From Brachionus koreanus (lineage: Eukaryota > Rotifera > Eurotatoria > Ploima > Brachionidae), in the NCBI GenBank assembly GCA_016987375.1, contig PJRA01000297.1, positions 565,478 to 629,477 on the forward strand: a DNA stretch of 64,000 nt, given 5' to 3'. Positions 48,577 through 58,800 of this stretch are shown here, piece after piece. The stretch's first letter is position 1; every line of letters begins with the position of its first letter. The position numbers and the translations under genes were made by a program. The notes under the pieces were generated by a model that was given only the letters and a program-made list of their open reading frames with translations, had not been told where the DNA came from and ran no database searches.

Positions 48577-49956
48577 ATGTCTTCTATTCAAGTCGAGGAT
48601 GAATTCTTCAAAAATAGCAGGCAAAAACTCGACGAATGGTATGCCGATTATTCTGATTTATCTGACGCAACATACTCACTCGAATTAGCCGAAAAATTGA
48701 ATAATCTTTCGAAATTTCATCGTCAACTAAATGATCCGAGAGCCGAGCTTAGACATGCTCAAAAAAGTCTTGAAATTTACCTAAATGTTCTTGACGGCGA
48801 TCACCTAGCTACAGCTGAAGCTCTTAAGAACCTAGGCATCGCTTATTCAAACAATTTCGAGTCAAAACTCGAGCTGAGATACAAACTCGAATCGCTTAGA
48901 ATGATGAAGCGTCTCAGTGATGAAGACTCTGAGCCAATGGCTGATACTCTTTTACAAGTAGGTCTTGCTTACCGTAATATTGGCGACCATCAAAATGAGG
49001 CAAAATTTATCAACCATTGTTTGGATATGAGAAAAAAAATGTATCCAAATAGTAATCAACTAACTGCCGAGGCTTTGGAGCAATTAGGAAAAGCATTTTC
49101 TAATCTGGGCGACCACAACCATGAACTTAAGCTCAAATTAGAAGCCTTAATAATGAAAACAAACATTTATAGTGGAGACCATAAAGAAATAGCTTCTTCA
49201 TTAAATTCAACAGGAATTGCTTTTTCTAATGTAAACGACCTTAACAATATGTTTAAATATAAAAAAGCTGCTTTGGAGATGAGACAAAGATTATATGGAA
49301 ATGTTGATCACGAAGAAATAGCAGATTCATTGTATCACTTGGGTCTGGCATACCGAAAATACAGCGATTATGCCAATGAATTGTTGAGCATGGACGAGGC
49401 TGTGAAAATGAAGAAAAAACTTTTGATGCGGGACGATCCAGAATTAGCAGAGTGGATTAACAATTTGGGTGTTTCGTTTGGAAACAATGGAGACCACAAA
49501 AAAGAACTTGGACTTAAAAATGAAGCGTATGAAATGAGAAGAAGAATTTTCAGTGGAGATCAAACTGATATAGCTTCATCGTTAAACAATATTGGTCTTG
49601 CTTACCGCAAATTAGGAGACCATAGGAATGAATTGAAATTTTTGCTTAAATCGTTTGAGATGTTTGACAGAATTTTTGAGGGAGATCATAGACACAAAGC
49701 TGTTTTGCTTAATAACATAGGTATTGCATATGGTAATAACAAGGAAAACAGATATTATTTACAGTATTTGATTAGATCTATTGATATGTACAGGAGATTG
49801 TATGATGGTGATTATCACGAGATGAATTTGTTGATGGAAAATTTAAGCAGGGCATATTCAAAAAATGGTGATATGAAAAATGGAAAAAAATTCAAAAAGC
49901 AGGCGGAAAAATTGAAAGAAAAATTAAATCATCGAGAACATATTTTTTATTTTTGA
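48577..49956 (+). CDS. Tetratricopeptide-repeat protein, kinesin-light-chain/nephrocystin-3-like repeats
   Basis: Single-exon 459-residue protein made almost entirely of about ten TPR units of roughly 44 residues. Each shows an L.NLG.AY helix A: LNNLSKFHRQ, LKNLGIAYSN, LLQVGLAYRN, LEQLGKAFSN, LNSTGIAFSN, LYHLGLAYRK, INNLGVSFGN, LNNIGLAYRK, LNNIGIAYGN and MENLSRAYSK. Each is followed by a helix B with an alternating E..KM(R/K)++(I/L)(Y/F) pattern and a GDH turn. The 44-residue period (rather than 34) is that of the TPR_12/kinesin-light-chain class, but the N-terminal coiled coil of true kinesin light chain is absent. There is no signal peptide or other domain. It is probably a cytosolic scaffold for protein interactions; the partner is unknown. 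Codon use is more GC-rich than the flanks, and no intron is needed. Confidence 0.85.
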   Translation: MSSIQVEDEFFKNSRQKLDEWYADYSDLSDATYSLELAEKLNNLSKFHRQLNDPRAELRHAQKSLEIYLNVLDGDHLATAEALKNLGIAYSNNFESKLELRYKLESLRMMKRLSDEDSEPMADTLLQVGLAYRNIGDHQNEAKFINHCLDMRKKMYPNSNQLTAEALEQLGKAFSNLGDHNHELKLKLEALIMKTNIYSGDHKEIASSLNSTGIAFSNVNDLNNMFKYKKAALEMRQRLYGNVDHEEIADSLYHLGLAYRKYSDYANELLSMDEAVKMKKKLLMRDDPELAEWINNLGVSFGNNGDHKKELGLKNEAYEMRRRIFSGDQTDIASSLNNIGLAYRKLGDHRNELKFLLKSFEMFDRIFEGDHRHKAVLLNNIGIAYGNNKENRYYLQYLIRSIDMYRRLYDGDYHEMNLLMENLSRAYSKNGDMKNGKKFKKQAEKLKEKLNHREHIFYF

Positions 49957-51899
49957 AATTATTATAAAATATTTTTTATTTTAATTTTTTCTTATTATCT
50001 TTAGTCAAAATGTGCTATTTTTGTTTTATACTTTTTATTTAAAAGTATAAGGCAGTTTAATTAATTACAAATTGAAATAGTTGACTATAATAGCTTTTTT
50101 AATTAGTTTTTTTTTTAATTGTTTTCAAGTTTTTTATTTTAATAAACTTCTATTCATTTCAGTTTATGATACCAAAGCTAGTTATTAATACACAAGGAAA
50201 AAATATTCAAATTGAAATTATTAAAGAACTCCATATTAAAGATTCCTATCGAATTCTCTTTAAAGTTGATCCAAATTTGTGATGTGAATTTGAACAATTT
50301 TTGATGTCAAATAATTAAGATGTTGTCTATGAAGTATAGTTATCTAAAGTTTATTTAATGTTCTTTGTTTTTTATGAAAATATAAATAAAATTTGATGAA
50401 AATTTAATGCTAAATTTAGTTAAAATTAAAAAATTATTTTTCAACAATATTTCAAAAAATTTGACTGATTTTAGATGATCATAAATGAAAAAATAAATTG
50501 AAAATATTTTAAAAGAAAATTTTTTTAAAAATTTTTATAGCAAATAATAAAAGTTTAATTAATATTTTTAATAACTTCAAGGGTTATTTTTTGTTTGTTT
50601 TCTGATAAAGAAGGATTAATTTTGAATAATAAAAGTAACATGTTTTCATATTCTGTGCTATTAAATCAACTTTAGGTTAGGGTCAAAGTAGGTCTAGAGG
50701 TTAGTAATGTATTAACTAAAATTGCTTTTTTTACTTAATTATAAACCAAAAAGTGAGAGAAATGCAGGTAAACCAAAAATGACCTGAAGGAGATCATTTG
50801 AATAGATGTTGAAAGAGATATATATTGTCTCAGAAGACAATATTTAGAAATTTAAAATTCGCTTAAACATGTCGAATAAGGTTATTCAGAGCGGTCTGAC
50901 AAATTTGAAATTGGTGATTTTTACTGAGAAGATGATTTTTTTAAGGTCTGAATATTCATTAGATAATTAAATTGAAGCCGAAATTGATGAGTTAGTTAAG
51001 TAATCTAGTTACCGCTTACCAGTATAAGAACAGTCCATAAATGTAGATAGACTTGTTTAGTGAAAAAAAAATGAAATTTGCCAAAAAAATCAGAGTTTAT
51101 CATCTTAGGTCATTAAAAGTTATTTTTTCATTTTTTCATAGGAAAATCATATTATTTATTTTATTTATTTAAAAAAAAATTACATTTTCTAAAATAATAA
51201 TTATCTAATTCTAAAATATATTTTTATGCTCTTTAATAAAATATAATAAGTTGTTAGGTGTATCACTAAAATTACAAGGGTGTTTTTGGGTCTATTAAAA
51301 TGTATTTTTTTATTTAAAATTTTAATATGATGATTTTTTTTTCAAAAAAAAGAATTTTTAATATAAAAAAGGTAGACTGAAATAAAAGTATTAAAAAATG
51401 GCTTTTTTTAAATAATTTTTGAGATTACACCCGGTCTAGTTTTTTTCAAATCTTGACGGGTGCATGTTTTAAAGTATACCCAAAAAGTCGGCCATACTCA
51501 TAAAAATTATTAGAAATTAAAAATCAACTTAAGTCAATTTAAATTTAGAAATTTGAATTTTTGATTAATATTGTTGAAGCAGGTAATAAATTGAAGTTAA
51601 TAAAAAAAATTGAATTACTAAATAACAGATTTTTAATCTATGAATGATAGCAATGCTACTTAAAGCTTAGCTCCACACTTAGTCTGCTGTTGCTTTTACT
51701 ATTATTATAATTACATGACCATGTTAGTTTTAGACTACTAAAATCCATGTTTATTTTTCTTTATGAGGCTGAAAGGAAGAATTAAGTTCCATTCTAAACT
51801 GATGGGGCTTAATAAAAAATAAAAATGATCAATAAATTAATTTTTATTAAATAACAAGTTAAAAAGAAAATATTTTTGTACCATTTTATTAAAATTAGA
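49957..51899. other. Intergenic, 1.9 kb, no convincing gene
   Basis: A 38-codon frame at 50166-50282 (MIPKLVINTQGKNIQIEIIK...) begins after an acceptor-like TTTCATTTCAG and continues past its TGA for a few residues; it may be an exon or gene fossil, but it is too short to call. A block at about 51765-51812 resembles one at 43304-43356 (see findings). Confidence 0.4.
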
Positions 51900-52940
51900 T
51901 TAGAAATGAAAAAAATGTCTTCTTAAATAACTGAATGCCATTTTTGGTAAGCTCTCAAAAGGAACTGTTAATAGACGCCCTTTTTCAATGTCAATTTCAA
52001 CAAATTCATTTCTTAACAACTTTTCTAAATATTGTTTACAATAGGCAAGATTTAGATAGCATGCAGAAGCAGGTCAATTAATGACATGTTTAAAGAATCT
52101 TTTTTCAATTTCATATCCACATTCATCTACATTTTTCTTTATACTATCATCGTTTATTTCACTCAAAAAAGGACTTGATATGTTTAAGTCATTAAGTTTA
52201 TATCTTAAAACAACATGTGACAGCTCGTGAATAACAAGACTGATAAAATTTAATTTCAAAGTAATTTCTTTTATTTCTTGGTCTATATTAAGTTGATCAA
52301 AATAAACTAATGGCTTTGTGTTTACATAAACTGTGTTTTTACCAGAAAATCCATCAAGATCAACAATTCTACTTTTAAAAAACACTAATCTTATCTTATC
52401 ATAATCAAATTTTGTTTTTTTAGAAATAATTTCGTTAATCAAATTATTGATTATTTTTGTGATGTTTGAACTTTTTAAAATTTTCTCAAAAATATATTCT
52501 AGGTCGTTAAGAAAATTGTATTTTTTGTGTTCGACGTTAGTTTCAATTGAATTAAAATTTAGAAAAATATTATTGAATTCGTTCAATGCTGAGGTCAGAT
52601 CAAGAGACGAAAAATCTGATTTGCTAGCATGAAGCAAATACAAGCATTGAGCAAGCTTAGACTCCGAATAAGACATATCTTGCATAAAATCATATAAATT
52701 TTGCAAAAATGATACATTTAAATTTGGCTTTTGAATCAAAATTGGATGTAAACATAAATTCCGAATGATCGATTCTTTTGATTTATTAAAGATATTTACA
52801 TTATCTAACTGATACGTTGTCGGATATTTTTCTTTTTTGGGGGTTATTAAGTTTAAACTCTGTCGCAGGCTGTCAAAAGAAAATATTTTTGTATTATCTT
52901 TAGCTTCATCAAATATTTTTTTAAAACTTTCGACGGCCAT
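51900..52940 (-). CDS. Uncharacterised protein with HExxH zinc-metallopeptidase-like motif, one in-frame stop
   Basis: From ATG 52940 the frame runs 288 residues to a TGA at 52076-52074, then stays open in the same frame for 57 more codons to a TAA at 51902-51900. The motif HELSHVVLRY (238-247) is an HExxH zinc site preceded by a hydrophobic helix (LNFISLVI). About 30 residues later comes DECGYEIEKRFF with Glu273 in an ExGxE context, a plausible third zinc ligand as in gluzincin-type peptidases. There is no signal peptide, so a cytosolic enzyme or enzyme-like protein is likely. The sequence after the TGA (PASACYLNLAYCKQYLEKLL) looks protein-like, so the stop may be a nonsense mutation close to the original C-terminus. 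A 61-base intron over the TGA fails, because the downstream exon would shift into a stop. Substrate and family name are not known to me. Confidence 0.6.
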
Positions 52941-53469
52941 TTTAAATTTAAGAAGTAATCCTTTTAATTATGAAATTAATACAGCAAAATCTATCTCTCT
53001 TAGTATTAAGTTGAAAATTAAAATTCTGGATAGAATTAATCATTATAAAAAAAATTGTCGCTATTGAAGTCTTTTTTAGTTGAAATATTTTTTAACAGAA
53101 TAAACTTTTCAAAATTTTTAAAGAATGTTTGAATAGATAACAATTTAAATGCAAAAAACTCATTAAAAAAAATAAAATTAAAAAGAAAAACTTTTACCAA
53201 TTTAGCAGCCTCAGTTTTTTGCTCTAATTAAAATACTTTTCAAAATTTTAATTTATTAATATAAATTAATTTTATGATTTTTAGTTCCTTTTAATCATGT
53301 TTCTATTCAGTTAGAAACAATTAATGTTTCTAATTCTGGTAATTTATTTATCTAAATAATGATGTAGAAAATTACGTGAATCACAATTACAAGTGTGATC
53401 ACTTTATTGCTGTCAGCTCTCGTTAAAGTATTTAGACCTGGATGAACAAAAAAGTCTTAATTATGCTAT
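52941..53469. other. Intergenic, no gene seen
   Basis: Upstream region of the HExxH gene and flank of the LINE 3' end; nothing is supported. Confidence 0.45.
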
Positions 53470-53758
53470 TTTATTTATTTTTTTTTTATTTATTAAATTA
53501 AAGTTTAAGTCCCATGGACAAAATGAGATGTGCGATTTATATGAGTCAGATCTTCTACTTTTGATAACTGTTTAATAAAGGAAGTGTTCTCTCTATCAAA
53601 TATCTTATTATCTTTCCTTAAGTATTCGAAAACGTTTTTACAAAATTGGCTATTAAAAATTTGTTTGATTGACTCCAATTTTAGTGCTTTGTTCAAAGGT
53701 TTTGTTTTTGTAAATTTACTGAGTCCAATAAATCGTTTTATTAAAATATTTTGCCTTA

Positions 53759-54707
53759 ACGGGTGATGCATAAGTAAATGGACAAAAATTAAAAGCGAAA
53801 TTCTCATAAAATAAAAATAATATTAAGTTCTGGTTTTTTTTCTGATGTAAAGAATTTATTTTTCNNNNNNNNNNNNNNNNNNNNNNNNNNNNNNNNNNNN
53901 NNNNNNNNNNNNNNNNNNNNNNNNNNNNNNNNNNNNNNNNNNNNNNNNNNNNNNNNNNNNNNNNNNNNNNNNNNNNNNNNNNNNNNNNNNNNNNNNNNNN
54001 NNNNNNNNNNNNNNNNNNNNNNNNNNNNNNNNNNNNNNNNNNNNNNNNNNNNNNNNNNNNNNNNNNNNNNNNNNNNNNNNNNNNNNNNNNNNNNNNNNNN
54101 NNNNNNNNNNNNNNNNNNNNNNNNNNNNNNNNNNNNNNNNNNNNNNNNNNNNNNNNNNNNNNNNNNNNNNNNNNNNNNNNNNNNNNNNNNNNNNNNNNNN
54201 NNNNNNNNNNNNNNNNNNNNNNNNNNNNNNNNNNNNNNNNNNNNNNNNNNNNNNNNNNNNNNNNNNNNNNNNNNNNNNNNNNNNNNNNNNNNNNNNNNNN
54301 NNNNNNNNNNNNNNNNNNNNNNNNNNNNNNNNNNNNNNNNNNNNNNNNNNNNNNNNNNNNNNNNNNNNNNNNNNNNNNNNNNNNNNNNNNNNNNNNNNNN
54401 NNNNNNNNNNNNNNNNNNNNNNNNNNNNNNNNNNNNNNNNNNNNNNNNNNNNNNNNNNNNNNNNNNNNNNNNNNNNNNNNNNNNNNNNNNNNNNNNNNNN
54501 NNNNNNNNNNNNNNNNNNNNNNNNNNNNNNNNNNNNNNNNNNNNNNNNNNNNNNNNNNNNNNNNNNNNNNNNNNNNNNNAATTTTTTTTTGCAATATTAT
54601 AGCTAATTTTTAGTAGTTTATAAATAAATATATATATGATCCCCTGATCATTTGCATGATCGGGCAAGTTAACTTAACTTTTGTCCATTTACTTATGCAT
54701 CCCCCGT
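53759..54707. mobile_element. Tc1/mariner-type element with terminal inverted repeats and TA duplication (contains N gap)
   Basis: Both ends carry ACGGG(T/G)GATGCATAAGTA continuing AATGGACAAAA in inverted orientation (53759-53789 and 54677-54707), about 30 bases with two to three mismatches. Each end is bordered by TA (53757-53758 and 54708-54709), the target duplication of the Tc1/mariner superfamily. The interior is mostly a gap (53865-54579), so coding capacity and true length are unknown. It is inserted into a LINE ORF. Confidence 0.8.
53865..54579. other. Assembly gap (715 Ns) inside the mariner-type element
   Basis: Unresolved bases; frames through it are meaningless. Confidence 1.
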
Positions 54708-55110
54708 TATATCAAATTCCTTTAAGCTCTTTTCATTAATGAAGATATTATCTAAATGATATCTAAAGATTGATTGAGAGAATTGTTTGTAAAAGAAAGC
54801 TATGTTTTCTGGGTTCATTAATTTTGGTTTGCATCCAACACTACTTAGAGAGTAAAAACTCTTATCAACTTTTTTAATCTTATTTTCCATGAAATCCTTT
54901 ATTGATTTTTGTTTTCCAATAGGTAGGCCAAGATAAATCAAACTTTGTCCTTTTGGAATCTTAGAGCCATTTAATTTAAATTCTTTTTTTTTCGAATAGG
55001 ATTGATGCCGATTTAGAAGCATTAAATTCGATTTTCCAATCCTTGGCAAAATTTTCACAAGTTGAGTTTTAATTATGCTTTGTGTTGTTTTACAAACATT
55101 TTACAATCCT

Positions 55111-55882
55111 TCTTTTAGAAGCACTAGTTAAAAAACTACTACTGTTTTCAAATACGTTGTTTCAAAAGCCTAAACATACCTAATTTTTATTATTTTTTTT
55201 ATCAAACATTTTATTTATCATTTGCTTATCTGTACCGAATTAATATTCCTGTTGAACAAAATACAGTACAATTTTCAATTTCCTCGATTCATCTTCTTTT
55301 TTAATTTTGTTTCTTTTTCGCTTTCGGGAAAATTAAAATAAAAACGTTGAATATATCATAATATATATTTACATTATATATTAGATTGAACAATTGATAG
55401 TCTTATTTCTCATTTTTCTTAAAATCGAAAAGAATAATCTATTTAAATAAAAAAATTAATCCCATTGAGGATTTGTTTAGGTTACCTAGTGTTTCGAGTT
55501 TTAGGTTTTAGGACCCATTTCCTATTTGAAAGATATTTAATTACAATAAATTTGAATTACAGCGTTCTTTCAATTCATTCACATTGGACCAAATTTAAGT
55601 TTTGAATCTAATGCAATGCCTAAGAATTTGACTTTTAATATTCAATAATTTACGATAAAAAAATGAAAATAAAAATGAACTAAGTTTATAATATTTATTA
55701 AAAAATAAATCAGACAAATCTTAAACATTTATTGAAAGCAAAAATTAAGATCAGGCTTATCAGTGAGCATATTTGAATCTAATTTCGGTAACCATGGTCA
55801 CTACATACAAAAAAAACTCGAAAAAAATTTTATTACAGTTATTTAAATTCTTAATTCTTAAATTATCATCAATAACACTATA
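55111..55882. other. Intergenic, LINE trace only
   Basis: The only recognisable content is the LINE trace at 55576-55640. The right end should hold the TBC1D31 promoter. Confidence 0.45.
55576..55640 (-). pseudogene. Short LINE reverse-transcriptase trace
   Basis: The minus strand reads VKFLGIALDSKLKFGPM, the (I/V)K(Y/F)LGI.LDSKL.F block found downstream of the catalytic core of Jockey/CR1 LINEs. Nothing else of the element is recognisable. Confidence 0.45.
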
Positions 55883-58800
55883 ATGCTTTTACTGGATATT
55901 ACTACCAATGATAAAGGTCAACTTTATACCCATAAATCACCACTTTCCAATGGGTAAATTTTCTTAATTATTTTTTTTTATAAATAAAAAAATTTTTAAG
56001 TCTTTTTCTCAATATCAAACACACAATATGTAACAAACTATCAATGGTCACTAAACAAATAAACTTTACACATTTGAGTTTTAACCGTATGGGAGATCGT
56101 TTCCTTGCCTGTGATCTTCACGGAACAATTTACGTGTTCGATTTGAATTACAACCGATATATGAGGTTAAATCGTCTAGGAATAACTTGTACTGCTTTGG
56201 CTTTTAATCTTAAATGCAAAACGGAATATTTAGTGGCCTTTATTGATGGATCAATTAAATGTTTTAACACAGAGACGCGAAATTTGGTCGGATGGATGAA
56301 AGGGCATGAAAAGGCCATAGTAAGCTTAAGTGTTCATCCAACTCAAGGCGATATGGTCATATCTTTTTCGGCTGATTCGGCTCAGCTGTGGGACCTTAAA
56401 ACTTTTGAATGCAAGCAAAAATTAAGCATAGATTCGAAAAAAAATGTTGAAATTATGAAAATTTGTTTCGCACCTTCTACATGTGACATTATTTCTGTCT
56501 TCAAGGATGATTCTATTTATGTCTGGACTAGCGAGCACATAAATTTAAAATGTTCTTTTAATACTGAAATAAATGATGATGAATCAAAGTTTTACAAGTG
56601 CTTCTCAATATCTAAGTAAGTACATGTAATTAAATTTGGATCATTTAAATAAACTAAATATACAGAATTAGTAAAATATACCATATTATTGTGTGAATAA
56701 ATGTAAGCAATTGTTTATTTTTTGTGAATTAAAATATAGAAAAAGGTAATTCTAATCGAATTATGGCTAAAAATTAAAATTTTCAATAGTGATTATATTT
56801 TCTTAATATAAAATGTCATGATAATACTAAAAAACAAAATTTACTATTAAATTTGAAATTTATTTTACTTTTTTTATGGTTTTAAAATATTGAAATTCAT
56901 CACTTTGTAATAAAGAATTTAAATATGTGTAAAATATTACAAAAATTTAGGTTTTTGAAATTTTTTTAGTCTCATTTTAAACGAGTGTTCTAAAAACCCG
57001 TCCTTAATGCATTTAAAGATTCCATATAAAACTGTCAAACTAAGATATGACATGTAATAAATAATTCAAAATATATTTTTTTAAAAAATCTAAAATTTTT
57101 AACTAGATTTTTTGATTCTTTAAATGAATTTACTAAAATAAAATATTTTGGAAAAATAATGCAAAAATGTGCAACTTAGTTTGTTGCACCTTTTTAATCG
57201 AAAGTAAAACTTTTACTTTCGTTTTTTTTTTTTGGGAAATCAATAATCAATTAAAATCTTGTTGGTGTTTTATTTTTTGTCTTTTTTTGTCTTTTGGTGC
57301 AACAAAATATGTTGGATTTTTGTGCAGTATTTTTTAATTTTGTGATAATAAATGAATTATGTGATCAATTTAAAAAAAATGAGATCACTTTTAAAATTTT
57401 TTGATCACATAATTTCAGGACACGAGGAACTCAATTACTTTCTTTAATACCTAATTGTAGCGTAATGTAATTGTTCCAATTAAACATTGTTGAATTGGTT
57501 TTTTTAAATTTGTTTTTCGTTAAGATAATAGTATCTCGCACTGTTATCGCACTATTAACGAAAACGAAACATAAATAATGGTTAAGAAGTATTAATAACT
57601 AAAGATTATTATTATGAGTTGACTAATTCAACTTTTCGAATAGCTTTTTATTCAGTTAATTGAGAAAAATCTGCTTTTTTCGGCAAGGTGAAAATAATTT
57701 TTAATTTTTAAATTTTCATATTTTTAGATTTTTTGTGCAGTTTTTCAGAAAATTAAAAAAACTCTCTCTAATTATTTGGTGAACAAAATAAAAATTAAAA
57801 ATTTTCTGAAATATTGCAAAAATGTAAAATTATTTTCAATTTGCCCTTTTTTCATATGATGGTCAAAAAATAAATTGACTTCTTGGAATATCATTTTTCT
57901 TAATTTATTATTTTCAATTATTCTTGATCTTGGCTTTTGTTTTACATGTCCATTGGAGAAAAAAAGCCTAGACTCATTTCAAAAAATTTCCAACAATACT
58001 AAACACTAATTTCATATTCAATTAGATATTTAACAGATGAAGTTTCATGAAGCTACACTTCTCTAGCTAACAAAAATTTAAAGTTTCTCAACATTGTTAC
58101 CAGAAAAGAGTTTTTACGAATTTTACTTATAAAAAAAAAATAAAGAAATCCAAAAAAATCAATCTGTACAAAAAAATTACTAATAATTTTTTTAATAAAG
58201 TGACGGAAAAATATTGGCCGTTGGTTCAAGACAAAATTTCATCGATGTCTTTGGCATTGAATCAAAAGAGTTGATTCGAAAAATTGAGTTAAAAAAGACA
58301 GATTCACCTTTGAAAGAATGTACTATTTTACCAGGCCTGTGCTATGACAACAAAATATTGATTGTTCTCTATGCAGATGGTATCTTAGATGTTTATAATA
58401 TTGAGAGTGGTCAATTTTTGTTCAACCTTAATAGCTATAACATTGTTCATAATCAAAGTCAAATAATAAACGATCAGAAAATAGTTCAAATATATTCTTC
58501 TTCAAACTCAAGATACTTTTGTGGAATTACTCAATGTGGATTCATTCAGGTGTATGATTTAGATTGCTCATTTGTTAAAAACCTAAAAGCAACAAGTTCT
58601 CTAATGAAATCGTCAGTTAATTCGACACAATCTAGAACAATTGAGAAGCAGGAAGAGAAAAAATCACTTAGTTTTAATAAACCAAAACATCAAAATGTTT
58701 CAAAAAGAGTTCAAAATTTGTTAGAAAATTCTCAAATCCAGTCAAAACTAGTTAAAATTTTAAAGTGCTATAATGAATATCCTTCAAGGTATCGAATGTT

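Larger units (their letters stand above)
53470..55110 (-). pseudogene. 5'-truncated Jockey/CR1-type LINE, split by a mariner-type insertion
   Basis: Minus-strand blocks: WKIEFNASKSA (about 55035), then after a one-base slip in an A-run KEFKLNGSKIPKG, LIYLGLPIGKQKSIKDFMEN, FYSLSSVGCKPKL and KSLKEFDI up to 54710. The frame resumes at 53756 with RQNILIKRFIGLSKFTKTKP and LNKALKLESIKQIFNSQF, ending THINRTSHFVHGT and an A-rich 3' end near 53470. These are the YLG and post-polymerase regions of ORF2 of non-LTR elements. The two halves join in frame (KEFDI + RQNIL) when the inserted element at 53759-54707 and one TA copy are removed. Frameshift and truncation make it inactive. Confidence 0.75.

Noticed and set aside
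52013..52076. A 61-base intron hiding the TGA in the HExxH gene
   Set aside because: Length and phase would shift the downstream frame into an immediate stop, while the unspliced frame stays open for 57 codons.
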